NCBI GenBank assembly: GCA_035711845.1
Contig: DASTBU010000005.1
Coordinates: 1 to 61,026, forward strand
Direction: 5' to 3'
DNA: 61,026 nucleotides
From: DASTBU01 sp035711845
Lineage (GTDB): Bacteria; Acidobacteriota; Vicinamibacteria; Vicinamibacterales; 2-12-FULL-66-21
Shown: piece by piece, positions 1 through 9,149 of the stretch
Layout of the letters: every line of letters starts with the position of its first letter
Position numbering within the stretch: position 1 is the first letter of the stretch
Notes under the pieces: model-generated
What the model was told of the DNA's origin: nothing
Database searches by the model: none
What the model saw: the letters and a program-made list of their open reading frames with translations, nothing else
Program-made: the position numbers and the translations under genes

Positions 1-2610
1 GAACGGCCACAGGTAGGAACCGGCGACCTTGAAGACGTGGGGAATCAGCCCGGGTTGAGGCCCGTACTGGTTGGGCGCTCGCGGATCCAGATAGATATCA
101 TCTCCCTGGAAGTCCGCGTTCGAGTCGGAGTTGGTGTTCCCTTCGGCCCAGTTGTACGTGTAGGACCCGAGGAGCTGCCAGTTGTCGCTGTAGCGCTTCC
201 GGAAGATCAAATCCAGACCCTGATAGTTCCGCTCGCCGCCTGCCAGGGTGGCAATCACGAAGTTCGACCCCGGGTTCGCGTCGTAGCCGAAGTAGTCGAG
301 GCCAAGGAAGAGCGAGTCCGGATGGTCGATCGGTCCGGGATACAGCGTCGTACCGTCGGTCGCGACCGCGTAGAGCGCTAGATCGTAGTCTTCGAGGATA
401 TCGCGTGTGCGGCGATAGGTGTAGTTGGACTCGAAGCTCATGTTGCGGCCGAGATCCACCGCATACCCGAACGCCAGATCGTCGGTGTACGGCGTCTGCG
501 TGGTGGGCGCGAAGAACGCGTCCTGCTGAACCGGGCCGCCGCGGGTGCGGTACGTCGTCCACTGGTTGTTGATGAAGATCTGCTCTTCCAGGATCGAGCC
601 CGTGAGCGTCCCCGCGAAGTTGGTCATGTTGTTCCGGATCGGATCGTAGTAGCGGCCATAAAAGCCGTACGCCTTATGCCGTCCGTCCCCGAACACGTCG
701 TACGCCACGCTCAGGCGCGGGGCGAATTCCCAGTCGAAGGTGAAGATGTTCTCACCGGTCGTGGCGAAGTGCTCCCACCGCTCAGTGCGCAGTCCGACAT
801 TGATCGTCGTGCGACCCATCGTGAACTGATCCTGAACGAAGAAGCTCAGCCCCTCCGACTTGGTGAGCTGCGGTCCGACCGCGCTCTGGAATGTGCGATC
901 GTACTGAACCGTGCCGTTCGGATTGACCGTCGAGAACGTGAGCCGCGGCCCCATTTCCGCCGCACTGATCGTGCCATCCCCGTTCGCGTCGAAGAGCGTG
1001 TAGAACTCGGCCCGATTCGGCAGGCCGTTGATGGTGTTGATCAGACCGCCGAAGTCGCTGGTATTGGTGACGTTGAAGTCGACGGAGCTGAAGCTGCCCG
1101 TGCCGAGTTCCTGCGCGGTGAGTCCCGCGAGCCCTGGCTGAAGCGATGTGAAGGTCGCGCTATCGATATAGGTCGTGTTGCGGAAGTTCTCGTTCCTCGA
1201 CCACTCCCCGCCGCCCTTGAAGGTGTGGCGGTTCCACGTGTACTGGATCGACCCACGGACGCCTTTCGTATCACGCTCGTTGATCAGATCCTGGCCGAAG
1301 CCGCCGCGCTGCTCGTCGGTGAGCGTCCGCGCATCGGAGGAGCGGTAGACGACGGTGTTCGACGCCTGGCGGATGGCCGAGAGATCGGTGACCTCGCCAT
1401 TGTGGACAAAAAAGGCACCCTCGACCAGCGCATTTCCCTGCAACCGGGAATAGTTCAAAGTGTAGTTGTCGCCACCCTGCACGCGGGCGCGATCACGCGC
1501 GTTGGTCAGGTCCCTGTCGCGACGGCCGGTGATGTCGGTCGGATCGTTGAGGAAGGTGAAGCTCACCGTGTCGTTGCTCGTCGGCGCCCACGTGCCCTTC
1601 GCGTAGCCCTGATCCTGCTCGTTCTTGACCGTGCGAAGGAACTCCTCGGTATCGAGGCTGGTGACGTCGTCCTCGCGCTCGAGCCGGCGGTAGCTGCCGA
1701 AGAACCAGGCGCGGTCGCGAAGGATCGGTCCGCCGATCGTGCCCGCCGCGTCGAACGTCGAGAACTCCTCCGCGGACGAGTTCTTGTTCTGGGCCACGAG
1801 GCCGGCGTTCTGGAAGAAGTAATTCCCGGACCCGTGGAAGGTATTGCTGCCCGACTTCGTGATGACGCTGGCGAGCAACCCGGGCGTGCCGACGAATTCG
1901 GCCGGAATGCCGCCCGTGAGGACCTTCTGCTCCTGGATGATCTCGGTATTCAGGTTGGAGCCGAACGTCCCGCTGACAGGATCGGTCACGTTGATGCCGT
2001 TGAAGTAGTAGAAGTTGTCGCTCGATACACCGACGTTGCCGCCGATGTCGCTGTAGTTCACACCGGATTTCGAAGCCGGGTTGCCGGGCTGTTGCGGGTC
2101 ATCGGGGAGCACGCCGGGCACCAGCTGCAGGTAGCTCTGATACGAACGGCCGGTCGGCAGCGACTCGGTGAGCTGCAGCGTGATGTCCTGGCCGGTCGTG
2201 GCGCTCTTGGTGTCCACGAGCGGGGACTCGGCCGTGACCTGCACCTGTTCGGTGAGGCCGCCGACGTTCAGCCCAACTCGCAGCGTGACGGTCTGTCCGG
2301 ATCGCACGAGCACGTTCTCGTTTCGGGTCGGCGTGAACCCGGTCAACGAGGTCGTGACGATGTACTGCGCGGACGGCGCGAGGCCGACGAGCAGCGCTCT
2401 TCCCTCGGCGTCGGTGACGGCTTCGCGCTTGGTCACGACGTCAGCGGCCGACGCCACCACGGCGACGCCGGGAATCGGCAGGCCCGATGTGTCCTGCACC
2501 ACAACTTCGATGGTCCCTGTCTCCGTGACCTGCGCCACGGCGGGACGGGCCGCGCCGAGCATCGCAAAGGCGAGCACGGACACCAGCATGGATTGCCACT
2601 TTCTTGACAC
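1..2610 (-). CDS. TonB-dependent receptor, Oar-like, with carboxypeptidase-regulatory N-terminal domain (3' end off the window)
   Basis: Outer-membrane beta-barrel expected to import a large substrate with TonB energy; the substrate is unknown. The frame is open for 870 codons and runs off the left edge. A GTG start at 2608-2610 is chosen because GGAGGT lies 6 bases upstream and gives a clean signal peptide ending near AVAQ (about residue 27). Residues 30-115 form a CarboxypepD_reg/Ig-like domain (TGTIEVVVQDTSGLPIPGV), followed by a plug-like region and a barrel rich in aromatic strands (for example YGRYYDPIRNNMTNFAG). The domain order is typical of acidobacterial Oar/TonB receptors. No stop or frameshift was found in the segments checked. 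Confidence 0.9.
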   Translation of the reverse strand, partial: MSRKWQSMLVSVLAFAMLGAARPAVAQVTETGTIEVVVQDTSGLPIPGVAVVASAADVVTKREAVTDAEGRALLVGLAPSAQYIVTTSLTGFTPTRNENVLVRSGQTVTLRVGLNVGGLTEQVQVTAESPLVDTKSATTGQDITLQLTESLPTGRSYQSYLQLVPGVLPDDPQQPGNPASKSGVNYSDIGGNVGVSSDNFYYFNGINVTDPVSGTFGSNLNTEIIQEQKVLTGGIPAEFVGTPGLLASVITKSGSNTFHGSGNYFFQNAGLVAQNKNSSAEEFSTFDAAGTIGGPILRDRAWFFGSYRRLEREDDVTSLDTEEFLRTVKNEQDQGYAKGTWAPTSNDTVSFTFLNDPTDITGRRDRDLTNARDRARVQGGDNYTLNYSRLQGNALVEGAFFVHNGEVTDLSAIRQASNTVVYRSSDARTLTDEQRGGFGQDLINERDTKGVRGSIQYTWNRHTFKGGGEWSRNENFRNTTYIDSATFTSLQPGLAGLTAQELGTGSFSSVDFNVTNTSDFGGLINTINGLPNRAEFYTLFDANGDGTISAAEMGPRLTFSTVNPNGTVQYDRTFQSAVGPQLTKSEGLSFFVQDQFTMGRTTINVGLRTERWEHFATTGENIFTFDWEFAPRLSVAYDVFGDGRHKAYGFYGRYYDPIRNNMTNFAGTLTGSILEEQIFINNQWTTYRTRGGPVQQDAFFAPTTQTPYTDDLAFGYAVDLGRNMSFESNYTYRRTRDILEDYDLALYAVATDGTTLYPGPIDHPDSLFLGLDYFGYDANPGSNFVIATLAGGERNYQGLDLIFRKRYSDNWQLLGSYTYNWAEGNTNSDSNADFQGDDIYLDPRAPNQYGPQPGLIPHVFKVAGSYLWPF

Positions 2611-2952
2611 CTGTCTACCTCCAGTACTGAAGAGAACAGCGCGGTTGGTCCCCAGCCGTTTCGAGTATTGAAACTCAGTTACGAGTGACGAACGGCCGGG
2701 CCGATGGGCCTAACGCACGAACATTGCCAGCGAATGGCCGGGACATGGACTCGCGAATTCAGGAGCAAAACTCCTCAAATCTGCCATCCGTCCCACGAGT
2801 TTCTGCCATCCGATCCAATTAGTCGAAGGACCTGACTACGGAATCTTGAAGCCCTTCAGTCTGCCCAAACCGTTCGATTGTGGGGCACCTCGGCAATTGG
2901 TCTGGTTCCCTGGCCGGGCGAAGTGTCCGAGTGAGGTAAGGCAACGATCCCA
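2611..2952. promoter_or_regulatory. Intergenic region upstream of the TonB receptor
   Basis: These 342 bases separate two minus-strand genes and should carry the promoter of the TonB receptor. Visible structure: a perfect hairpin AGGAG-CAAAA-CTCCT at 2761-2775, and a 10-base direct repeat CTGCCATCCG at 2781-2790 and 2803-2812. The repeat spacing is 22 bp, about two helical turns, as for a tandem operator. No coding potential was recognised. The regulatory reading is inference. Confidence 0.35.
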
Positions 2953-5655
2953 TCAAGGGATGATTCGCTCGCGAATCCGCCCGGTCACGGATGCTTTCTG
3001 TTCTCGGAGCTCGACAGTGATCCGGTAGTCCGCCGCAGGCAGTGCCACGCCGCGACCCCCACTGCCGGTGCCGGCCGAAGGACGCATGTTCCAGAGCACC
3101 CGATTGAGACCCTCATTCGAAGGTCCGTCGAACTGCGCGATCGCCTGGCCTTGCATGTCGGCGATCGTTATGCGTGCGCCACCCGTTTGCGCCGCACGAA
3201 GGTAGTAGTTGATCGCCAGCGCGTCGGGCTCGTTTGGCACCTCGATGTACTTGTGGCCGAACAGGTGAAAGTTGCCGAGGGCGCGGAATCCGTACGCCGG
3301 CCGCGGCTCCACCTGAAAGAGATGGAACGAACTCGAGAGAATCTCCGAGCCGAGCTCCTGGAGCGGCGTGATGTCGCTCACGAACACTCCTCTGCCGTAC
3401 GTGCCGATCACCAGATCGTTCTCCCGTGGGTGGACCGTCAGGTCGTGCACCGGGACCGTCGGCAGGTTCGCCCGAAGCCGCGTCCACCCCGCACCGCCGT
3501 CGATCGAGACCCACACGCCAGCGTCGTTTCCAACGATCAGCAGGTGCTGATTCTTTCGATCCTGGACGACGACGTTGATCGGCGATTCGGGAAGGTTCGC
3601 GGCAACCGAAACCCACGTCTTGCCGTAGTCCGTCGTGCGGTAGAGAAATGGCCTGAAGTCATCATTCCGAAAACCGTTCTTCGCGACGAAGGCCGTGCCG
3701 GGATCCCGCGGCGAGGCAAGGACCCGGCTCACGTACCGATCCGCGGGCCCGCCCGCGGACGCGATCGCGCCCGTCACATCGGTCCACGCCGCGCCCTGAT
3801 CCCGCGTGACGTGCACCTTGCCGTCGTCAGTTCCCACCCAGATGATGCCCGCCGTAACCGGTGACTCCGAGATTGACGTGATGGTGCAGTACGGCACGTA
3901 GCCCGAGTTCAGGCCGCAGCGGCCCGGTTCCTCCGTCGTGAGGTCGGGGCTGATCTCCTGCCAGGAGTCACCGCGATTCGCCGAACGGAACAACAGCTGC
4001 GCGCCGGTGTAGAGAACCTTCGGGTCGTGCGGCGAGAGCACGAGAGGGGTGATCCAGTTGTAGCGCAAGGCTGGCGTGCCCGGCGCGCGTTCCGGCTGGA
4101 TGCTCGCTGCCTGGCCCGTCAGCTGGTCGAACCGCCGCTGCCCGCCCGTCTGGAAACTGTTGTAGACCCACCGCGCATTCGTCGGGTCCACCTGGTTGTA
4201 CATCCCGTCGCCCGTGCCGACGGTCGTCCAGTTCTCGAGCGTGATCACTCCCGACGTCGAGTTGCTGGGTCCCTTCCACGAATCATGGTCCTGCAGACCC
4301 GCATAGACGTTGTAGGGGTCTTCCATGTCCACGTCAACGGCATACACCTCTCCGATCCGCATGTTCGGGAAGTAGTCGGTCGTACGTCCGCCGTCGTACG
4401 ACACGTTCACGCCGCCGTCGCTGCCCAGCATCAGGCGCAGCGGGTCCTGTTCGTCCCACCACAGGGAACGGAAGTCGCCGAACACGCCGCGAAAGAACTG
4501 GCAGTTCCAGGTCCTGCCGCCATCGCGCGATTCGTACATCGAGTCGCTGTTGACGATGATCTGGTTCGGATCCACCGGGTTCGTCTTGATCTGGTTGAAG
4601 GAGTAGGGCGCCTTGGACCCCGCAACGTCGATCGCGTCGGTGTGGGTCTTGCGCCACGTCCGAGCGCCGTCGTCGCTTCGATACACCTCGTTGCCGATCG
4701 GTCCGCCGGGTCGTGGCCCACCACCTGCGCTTCCTCGTCCCTGTGATCGCCCGGCGGCGCACGCGTCCACCCGCGCGGGCATGTCGGGGGTGCGGTCGTT
4801 CAGGTTCTCGACGATCGCCGTGAGGATGTCGGGGTTCCCCGGGCTGATGTCGAGACCGATTCGACCGACGTTGCCCGACGGCAGGCCCTCGAGCTTTCGC
4901 CAGTGGGCTCCGGCATCGTCCGTCCTGTACACCGCCGTGCCCGGCCCTCCGAGGATCAGATGCCACGGCGTCCGGTGTTTTTCGTACATCGCCGCGTACA
5001 GCGTCTCCGGCGACCTCCTGTTGATCACGAGATCGATCGCCCCGGTGCCGTCATCGACATACAGCACCTTCTCCCATGTCCTGCCGCCGTCGCGCGTCCG
5101 GAACACGCCGCGTTCCTCGTTGCGCGAGAACAGGTGGCCCATCGCCGCCACGTAGACGACGTCGGAATTCGTGGGATGGATCACGATGCGCGCGATGTGG
5201 TGGGAGTCCGTGAGCCCCATCAGCTGCCACGTCTTGCCTGCATCGGTCGACTTGAAGACGCTCTTGCCCGAATACGAAGACCGCGCGTTGGCCTGATCGC
5301 CGGTCCCCATCCAGACGATGTCGGGGTTCGATGGCGCGAGGGAGACTGCGCCAACGGCAGAGACCTCGACGCTGTCCGAAACAGGAGTCCAGGTGATGCC
5401 ATTGTTCGTCGTCTTCCACAGGCCGCCGGTGCGCGTCGCCGCGTAGATCGTATAGAGGTGATCGCGGGCGGGGCGTTCGGGCACGGCAATCTCTGTGACC
5501 CACGCCGCCGTTCGGAACGGACCGATGTTGCGAAAGCTCAACGCGTTCAGCACGCTGTCGACACCTGTCTCGTCCTGTTGCGCGCCTCCGAAACCCACAT
5601 TCGGGGGAAGCATGGACACCGCGAGGGCGGCCGCCAGAGCACAGAGGCTTCTCAT
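2953..5655 (-). CDS. Secreted Asp-box (VPS10/sortilin-like) beta-propeller protein
   Basis: A 900-residue exported protein with signal peptide at residues 1-26. It has many Asp-box style repeats, S/T-x-D-x-G-x-T-W, seen as DAGKTWQ, DGGRTWEKV, DDGARTWRK and DYGKTWVS, the signature of BNR/sortilin-type beta-propellers. In Acidobacteriota such proteins are usually annotated as WD40/YVTN/BNR-like or as glycosyl hydrolase; no catalytic residues can be assigned here. The C-terminal about 90 residues (ITIADMQGQAIAQFDG onward) look like an FlgD/Ig-like module. GGAGGA lies 8 bases before the ATG. It is adjacent and co-directional with the TonB receptor, but the 342-base gap argues against simple coupling. 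Confidence 0.85.
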   Translation of the reverse strand: MRSLCALAAALAVSMLPPNVGFGGAQQDETGVDSVLNALSFRNIGPFRTAAWVTEIAVPERPARDHLYTIYAATRTGGLWKTTNNGITWTPVSDSVEVSAVGAVSLAPSNPDIVWMGTGDQANARSSYSGKSVFKSTDAGKTWQLMGLTDSHHIARIVIHPTNSDVVYVAAMGHLFSRNEERGVFRTRDGGRTWEKVLYVDDGTGAIDLVINRRSPETLYAAMYEKHRTPWHLILGGPGTAVYRTDDAGAHWRKLEGLPSGNVGRIGLDISPGNPDILTAIVENLNDRTPDMPARVDACAAGRSQGRGSAGGGPRPGGPIGNEVYRSDDGARTWRKTHTDAIDVAGSKAPYSFNQIKTNPVDPNQIIVNSDSMYESRDGGRTWNCQFFRGVFGDFRSLWWDEQDPLRLMLGSDGGVNVSYDGGRTTDYFPNMRIGEVYAVDVDMEDPYNVYAGLQDHDSWKGPSNSTSGVITLENWTTVGTGDGMYNQVDPTNARWVYNSFQTGGQRRFDQLTGQAASIQPERAPGTPALRYNWITPLVLSPHDPKVLYTGAQLLFRSANRGDSWQEISPDLTTEEPGRCGLNSGYVPYCTITSISESPVTAGIIWVGTDDGKVHVTRDQGAAWTDVTGAIASAGGPADRYVSRVLASPRDPGTAFVAKNGFRNDDFRPFLYRTTDYGKTWVSVAANLPESPINVVVQDRKNQHLLIVGNDAGVWVSIDGGAGWTRLRANLPTVPVHDLTVHPRENDLVIGTYGRGVFVSDITPLQELGSEILSSSFHLFQVEPRPAYGFRALGNFHLFGHKYIEVPNEPDALAINYYLRAAQTGGARITIADMQGQAIAQFDGPSNEGLNRVLWNMRPSAGTGSGGRGVALPAADYRITVELREQKASVTGRIRERIIP

Positions 5656-6024
5656 CGATCTCAGTCCTCCGCTGACACATTACCCGGGGACAACGACCAC
5701 CGGCAACGGGTATCGGGTCCTGGGCGCTTCCGTTGGCTGGATGACTCCGATACACGGGGCGGGGCTTTTTCGACGCCGAGGGCGCACGAGGGCCCGGCCT
5801 TTCGCCGTGCGACGCTTCAGAGTTCTTCCGTGGTTGTCCGACTCTGTCCGGCCTCTGCGCCGAACCTCACGGCGCGCGGACCCGCACGGCCGCCGGGGGG
5901 CCGGCAATGCAGCCCCGGCGCACCATCAGCTGCCGCAAGAAACGCGTCTATTTGGCCGGAGAACGGCGCGCGAGGCGCTGGCACGCGGAGTGCACCCGGA
6001 AGACCACCGCAAGGAGAAATCAAC
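5656..6024. promoter_or_regulatory. Divergent intergenic region before gltA
   Basis: These 369 bases lie between the divergently transcribed propeller gene and citrate synthase, so promoters for both should be here. AAGGAG at 6011-6016 is the gltA ribosome binding site. Long frames crossing the region on both strands are compositional, and no operator or hairpin was identified. Confidence 0.4.
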
Positions 6025-7323
6025 ATGGTGATGACAGCTGCACCGGCAGGCTCGGCGAGCCTCGAGCACGACGGCAAGACACTCGACCTTCCCCTGGTGA
6101 AGGGCTCGGAGGGGGAAGTCGGCATCGACATCGCGCAGCTGCGCGCCAGAACGGGGATGATCACCCTGGATCCCGGGTTCGGCAACACGGGGGCCTGCAA
6201 GAGCAGCATCACGTTCATCGATGGCGAGCGCGGAATCCTGCGCTACCGTGGGTTCCCAATCGAAGACCTGGCCGCCAGGAGCACATTCCTCGAGGTGGCG
6301 TGGTTGCTCATCAAGGGCGAGCTTCCGTCGAGCGCCGAGCTCGAAGCTTTCTCCACCCAGGTCACGCACCACTCGATGGTGCACGAGAACTTCGGCCGTT
6401 TCTTCGGCGCCCTCCCGAAAGATGCGCATCCGATGCCCGTATGCTCGGCGGCGGTCGGCGCGCTGGCCACGTTCTACCAGCAGCCCGAAACCGAACAGAG
6501 CATCGAAGACACGGTGACGCGGCTCATCGCGAAGATGCCTACCATCGCCGCATACTCGTACAAGCACTCCCTCGGTCAGCCGTTCATGTATCCCAAGAAC
6601 GCGCTCGACTACGCCTCCAACTTCCTCCACATGATGTTCGCCACGCCGTGCGAAGAGTACGACGTGGACCCGGTGCTGGCCAGGGCTGTCGACCTGCTCC
6701 TCATCCTGCACGCGGACCACGAACAGAATTGCTCCACGAGTACCGTCCGCGTTGTCGGGAGCTCGCGCGCGAATCTCTTTGCGAGCATTGCGGCCGGTAT
6801 CAATGCGCTTTGGGGACCGCTGCACGGGGGCGCGAATCAGCAGGTCATCGAGATGCTCGATCGGATCGAGCAGGACGGAGGCGATGTCCGGAAGTTCGTC
6901 GAAAAGGCGAAAGACAAGAAGGACAACAGCCGGCTGATGGGGTTCGGACACCGCGTCTACAAGAACTTCGACCCGCGGGCGGTGATTCTCCGGAAGGCCT
7001 GCGCCGACGTCCTGAAGGCGCTCGGCATCCGCAGCCGCCAGCTCGAGATCGCCATGAAGCTCGAGGAGATCGCCCTCGGGGATGACTACTTCATCAGCCA
7101 CAAGCTCTATCCCAACGTCGACTTCTATTCCGGAATCATCTACCGGGCGCTCGGCATCCCGGTCAACATGTTCACGGTGATGTTCACGCTGGGGCGGCTG
7201 CCGGGCTGGATCGCGCACTGGGTCGAGATGAGGAACGACCCCGAGACGCGGATTGCCAGACCCCGCCAGATCTACACCGGCGCAACGAAGCGTGGGTACG
7301 TCGCCATCGAGGAGCGCCAGTGA
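6025..7323 (+). CDS. gltA: Citrate synthase (type II, GltA family)
   Basis: Condenses acetyl-CoA with oxaloacetate to give citrate at the entry of the TCA cycle, in the cytoplasm. The protein has 432 residues, the usual length for bacterial hexameric type II enzymes. Active-site regions are visible: HADHEQNCSTSTVR near residue 230, WGPLHGGANQQ shortly after it, and GFGHRVYKNFDPRA near residue 306. The ATG at 6025 is chosen over the much longer open frame because AAGGAG sits 8 bases upstream and homology begins there. The stop TGA overlaps the GTG start of the malic enzyme (GTGA), so the two are translationally coupled. Confidence 0.96.
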   Translation: MVMTAAPAGSASLEHDGKTLDLPLVKGSEGEVGIDIAQLRARTGMITLDPGFGNTGACKSSITFIDGERGILRYRGFPIEDLAARSTFLEVAWLLIKGELPSSAELEAFSTQVTHHSMVHENFGRFFGALPKDAHPMPVCSAAVGALATFYQQPETEQSIEDTVTRLIAKMPTIAAYSYKHSLGQPFMYPKNALDYASNFLHMMFATPCEEYDVDPVLARAVDLLLILHADHEQNCSTSTVRVVGSSRANLFASIAAGINALWGPLHGGANQQVIEMLDRIEQDGGDVRKFVEKAKDKKDNSRLMGFGHRVYKNFDPRAVILRKACADVLKALGIRSRQLEIAMKLEEIALGDDYFISHKLYPNVDFYSGIIYRALGIPVNMFTVMFTLGRLPGWIAHWVEMRNDPETRIARPRQIYTGATKRGYVAIEERQ

Positions 7324-9056
7324 TCACCCAGCCGCCAACGAGCCTGCTCCGGCAGCGCTACGAACAGCGCGCCGACCCGCAGACGGGTGAGAAGTACCTC
7401 GTGGTCTTCGATCGGGGAGCGGCGATCAAGGACGACCCGGTACTGAACAAAGGCACCTGTTTCACGCCGGAGGAACGCGACGAGCTGGGGCTGCGCGGGC
7501 TGCTGCCGCCCGCGGTCTCCGAACCGCCCCAGCAGCAGGCGCGCGCGTACCAGAACTTCCTCGCAGCAGGCGACGCCGTCGGACAGTACCTGTTCCTTGC
7601 GGCCCTTCACGATCGCAACGAAACGCTGTTCTACCGGCTGGTTGTCGATCATCTCGAGCAGATGGTCCCGATCATCTATACGCCCACCGTCGGCAAGGTG
7701 TGCGAGCGCTACAGCCATATCTACCGCCGGCCGCGCGGGATCTACGTCTCGACCCAGGATCGCGGCCGGGTGGCGGACGTGCTGAAGAACGCCGGCGTCA
7801 CGCCGCGGATCATCGTCGCGACCGACAACGAGGCCATTCTCGGCATCGGGGACCAGGGCGTCGGAGGGATGGGCATCGCCATCGGCAAGGTGTCGCTCTA
7901 CACGGCCGGCGCCGGCATTCACCCGGCGCAGGGCCTGCCTCTCGACATCGACGTCGGCACCGACAATCCGAAGCTCCTCGCCGATCCGATGTATCTCGGC
8001 ATGAGGCACCCGCGGTTGCGGGGCGATGAGTACATCTCGCTGCTCGACGAGCTCGTGGAGGCCCTCGCCCGGGTCTTTCCAGGTGCGCTCGTGCAGTGGG
8101 AAGACTTTGCAAACGAACGGGCATTCCAGGTGCTCGGTCGTTACAGGAGGAAGCTGTTGAGCTTCGACGACGACATCCAGGGGACTGGAGCGACAGTCGA
8201 AGCGGGAATCCGCACCGCGCTCGATCGGATCGGACGACGGCTCGAGGACGAACGCATCGTGTTCTTCGGTGCGGGCGCCTCAGGCGCCGGTTGTGCGCTG
8301 CAGATGCGCAACGCGCTGCGCGGGGCTGGCATCGCCGACGCCGAGTTGTCGCGGCGGGTCTTGTGTCTGGACTCGAAGGGCCTCATCCTCTCCGACCGCC
8401 CGTCGCTCGCCGGACACAAGGCCCAAATCGCGGCAGACCCGGCCGTCGTCGCCGGCTGGACGGGAGCCGGCGGCGCGTTCGGTCTGCTCGACGTGGTGCG
8501 GAACTTCGAGCCGACGACGCTCGTCGGCGTTGCCGGACAGCCCGGTGCCTTCACCGAAGAGATCGTGCGGACGCTGGGTCGGGGATGCGCGCGACCCATC
8601 GTGCTGGCCCTGTCGAACCCGACGAGCCAGGTGGAAGCCACGCCAGAGAACATCCTGCGCTGGACGAACGGAGCGGCGATGGTTGGAACGGGAAGTCCGT
8701 TTCCACCAGTGGAGCTCAACGGCGTCACGTACGAGATCGGCCAGTGCAACAACGCCCTGGTGTTTCCGGGTGTGGGTCTCGGCGCGAGCGTGGTCAACGC
8801 GCGGTGGCTGCCCGACGAGGCATTCGCGGCCGCGGCGCGCGCCGTGCACGAGTTCGTCGGTCCTGCCAGCGCACCCGGGGCTCCCATCTTCCCGTCGCTG
8901 TCCCGGCTGCGGCAAGTCTCGCGACAGGTCGCCATCGCTGTCGGCCAGGCGCTGGTAGACGCCGATGCGGCCCCCTTCCTCGCTACGAGCGACATCGCGG
9001 CACGAGTCGAGGACGCGATGTGGGAGCCCGTGTATCTGAAGTACAGGCCGGGCTAG
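7320..9056 (+). CDS. maeA: NAD-type malic enzyme (malate dehydrogenase, oxaloacetate-decarboxylating)
   Basis: Oxidatively decarboxylates malate to pyruvate with NAD(P)+. At 578 residues it belongs to the large SfcA/MaeA class rather than the short bacterial form. Visible elements: ERYSHIYRRPRGIYVS near residue 125, GDQGVGGMGIAIGKVS near 177, the metal-site segment DDIQGTGA near 282, and the nucleotide-binding loop FFGAGASGAG near 314. It starts with GTG overlapping the gltA stop. The pairing couples citrate formation with malate-to-pyruvate flux. NAD rather than NADP preference is inferred from the class only. Confidence 0.94.
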   Translation: MITQPPTSLLRQRYEQRADPQTGEKYLVVFDRGAAIKDDPVLNKGTCFTPEERDELGLRGLLPPAVSEPPQQQARAYQNFLAAGDAVGQYLFLAALHDRNETLFYRLVVDHLEQMVPIIYTPTVGKVCERYSHIYRRPRGIYVSTQDRGRVADVLKNAGVTPRIIVATDNEAILGIGDQGVGGMGIAIGKVSLYTAGAGIHPAQGLPLDIDVGTDNPKLLADPMYLGMRHPRLRGDEYISLLDELVEALARVFPGALVQWEDFANERAFQVLGRYRRKLLSFDDDIQGTGATVEAGIRTALDRIGRRLEDERIVFFGAGASGAGCALQMRNALRGAGIADAELSRRVLCLDSKGLILSDRPSLAGHKAQIAADPAVVAGWTGAGGAFGLLDVVRNFEPTTLVGVAGQPGAFTEEIVRTLGRGCARPIVLALSNPTSQVEATPENILRWTNGAAMVGTGSPFPPVELNGVTYEIGQCNNALVFPGVGLGASVVNARWLPDEAFAAAARAVHEFVGPASAPGAPIFPSLSRLRQVSRQVAIAVGQALVDADAAPFLATSDIAARVEDAMWEPVYLKYRPG

Positions 9057-9067
9057 AGGCCAGGGAG

Positions 9068-9080
9068 GCTTCGCGGAAGC
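9068..9080. terminator. Short GC-rich hairpin between convergent genes
   Basis: GCTTC-GCG-GAAGC is a perfect 5-bp stem with a 3-base loop, just after the malic enzyme stop and in the 93-base gap to a convergent gene. There is no T-tract, so intrinsic termination is uncertain. Confidence 0.3.
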
Positions 9081-9149
9081 GCGGACGGGCCTACTCGCCC
9101 CTCGGCGCAACCACGGGATCGACACGGGTCGCGCGTCTTGCCGCCTGCG

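Noticed and set aside
676..2607. 643-codon plus-strand open frame
   Set aside because: It is antisense to the TonB receptor, whose signal peptide, domain and barrel strands are clear.
4903..6024. 374-codon N-terminal extension of citrate synthase
   Set aside because: It overlaps the propeller gene on the other strand, has no citrate synthase similarity, and a strong ribosome binding site precedes 6025.
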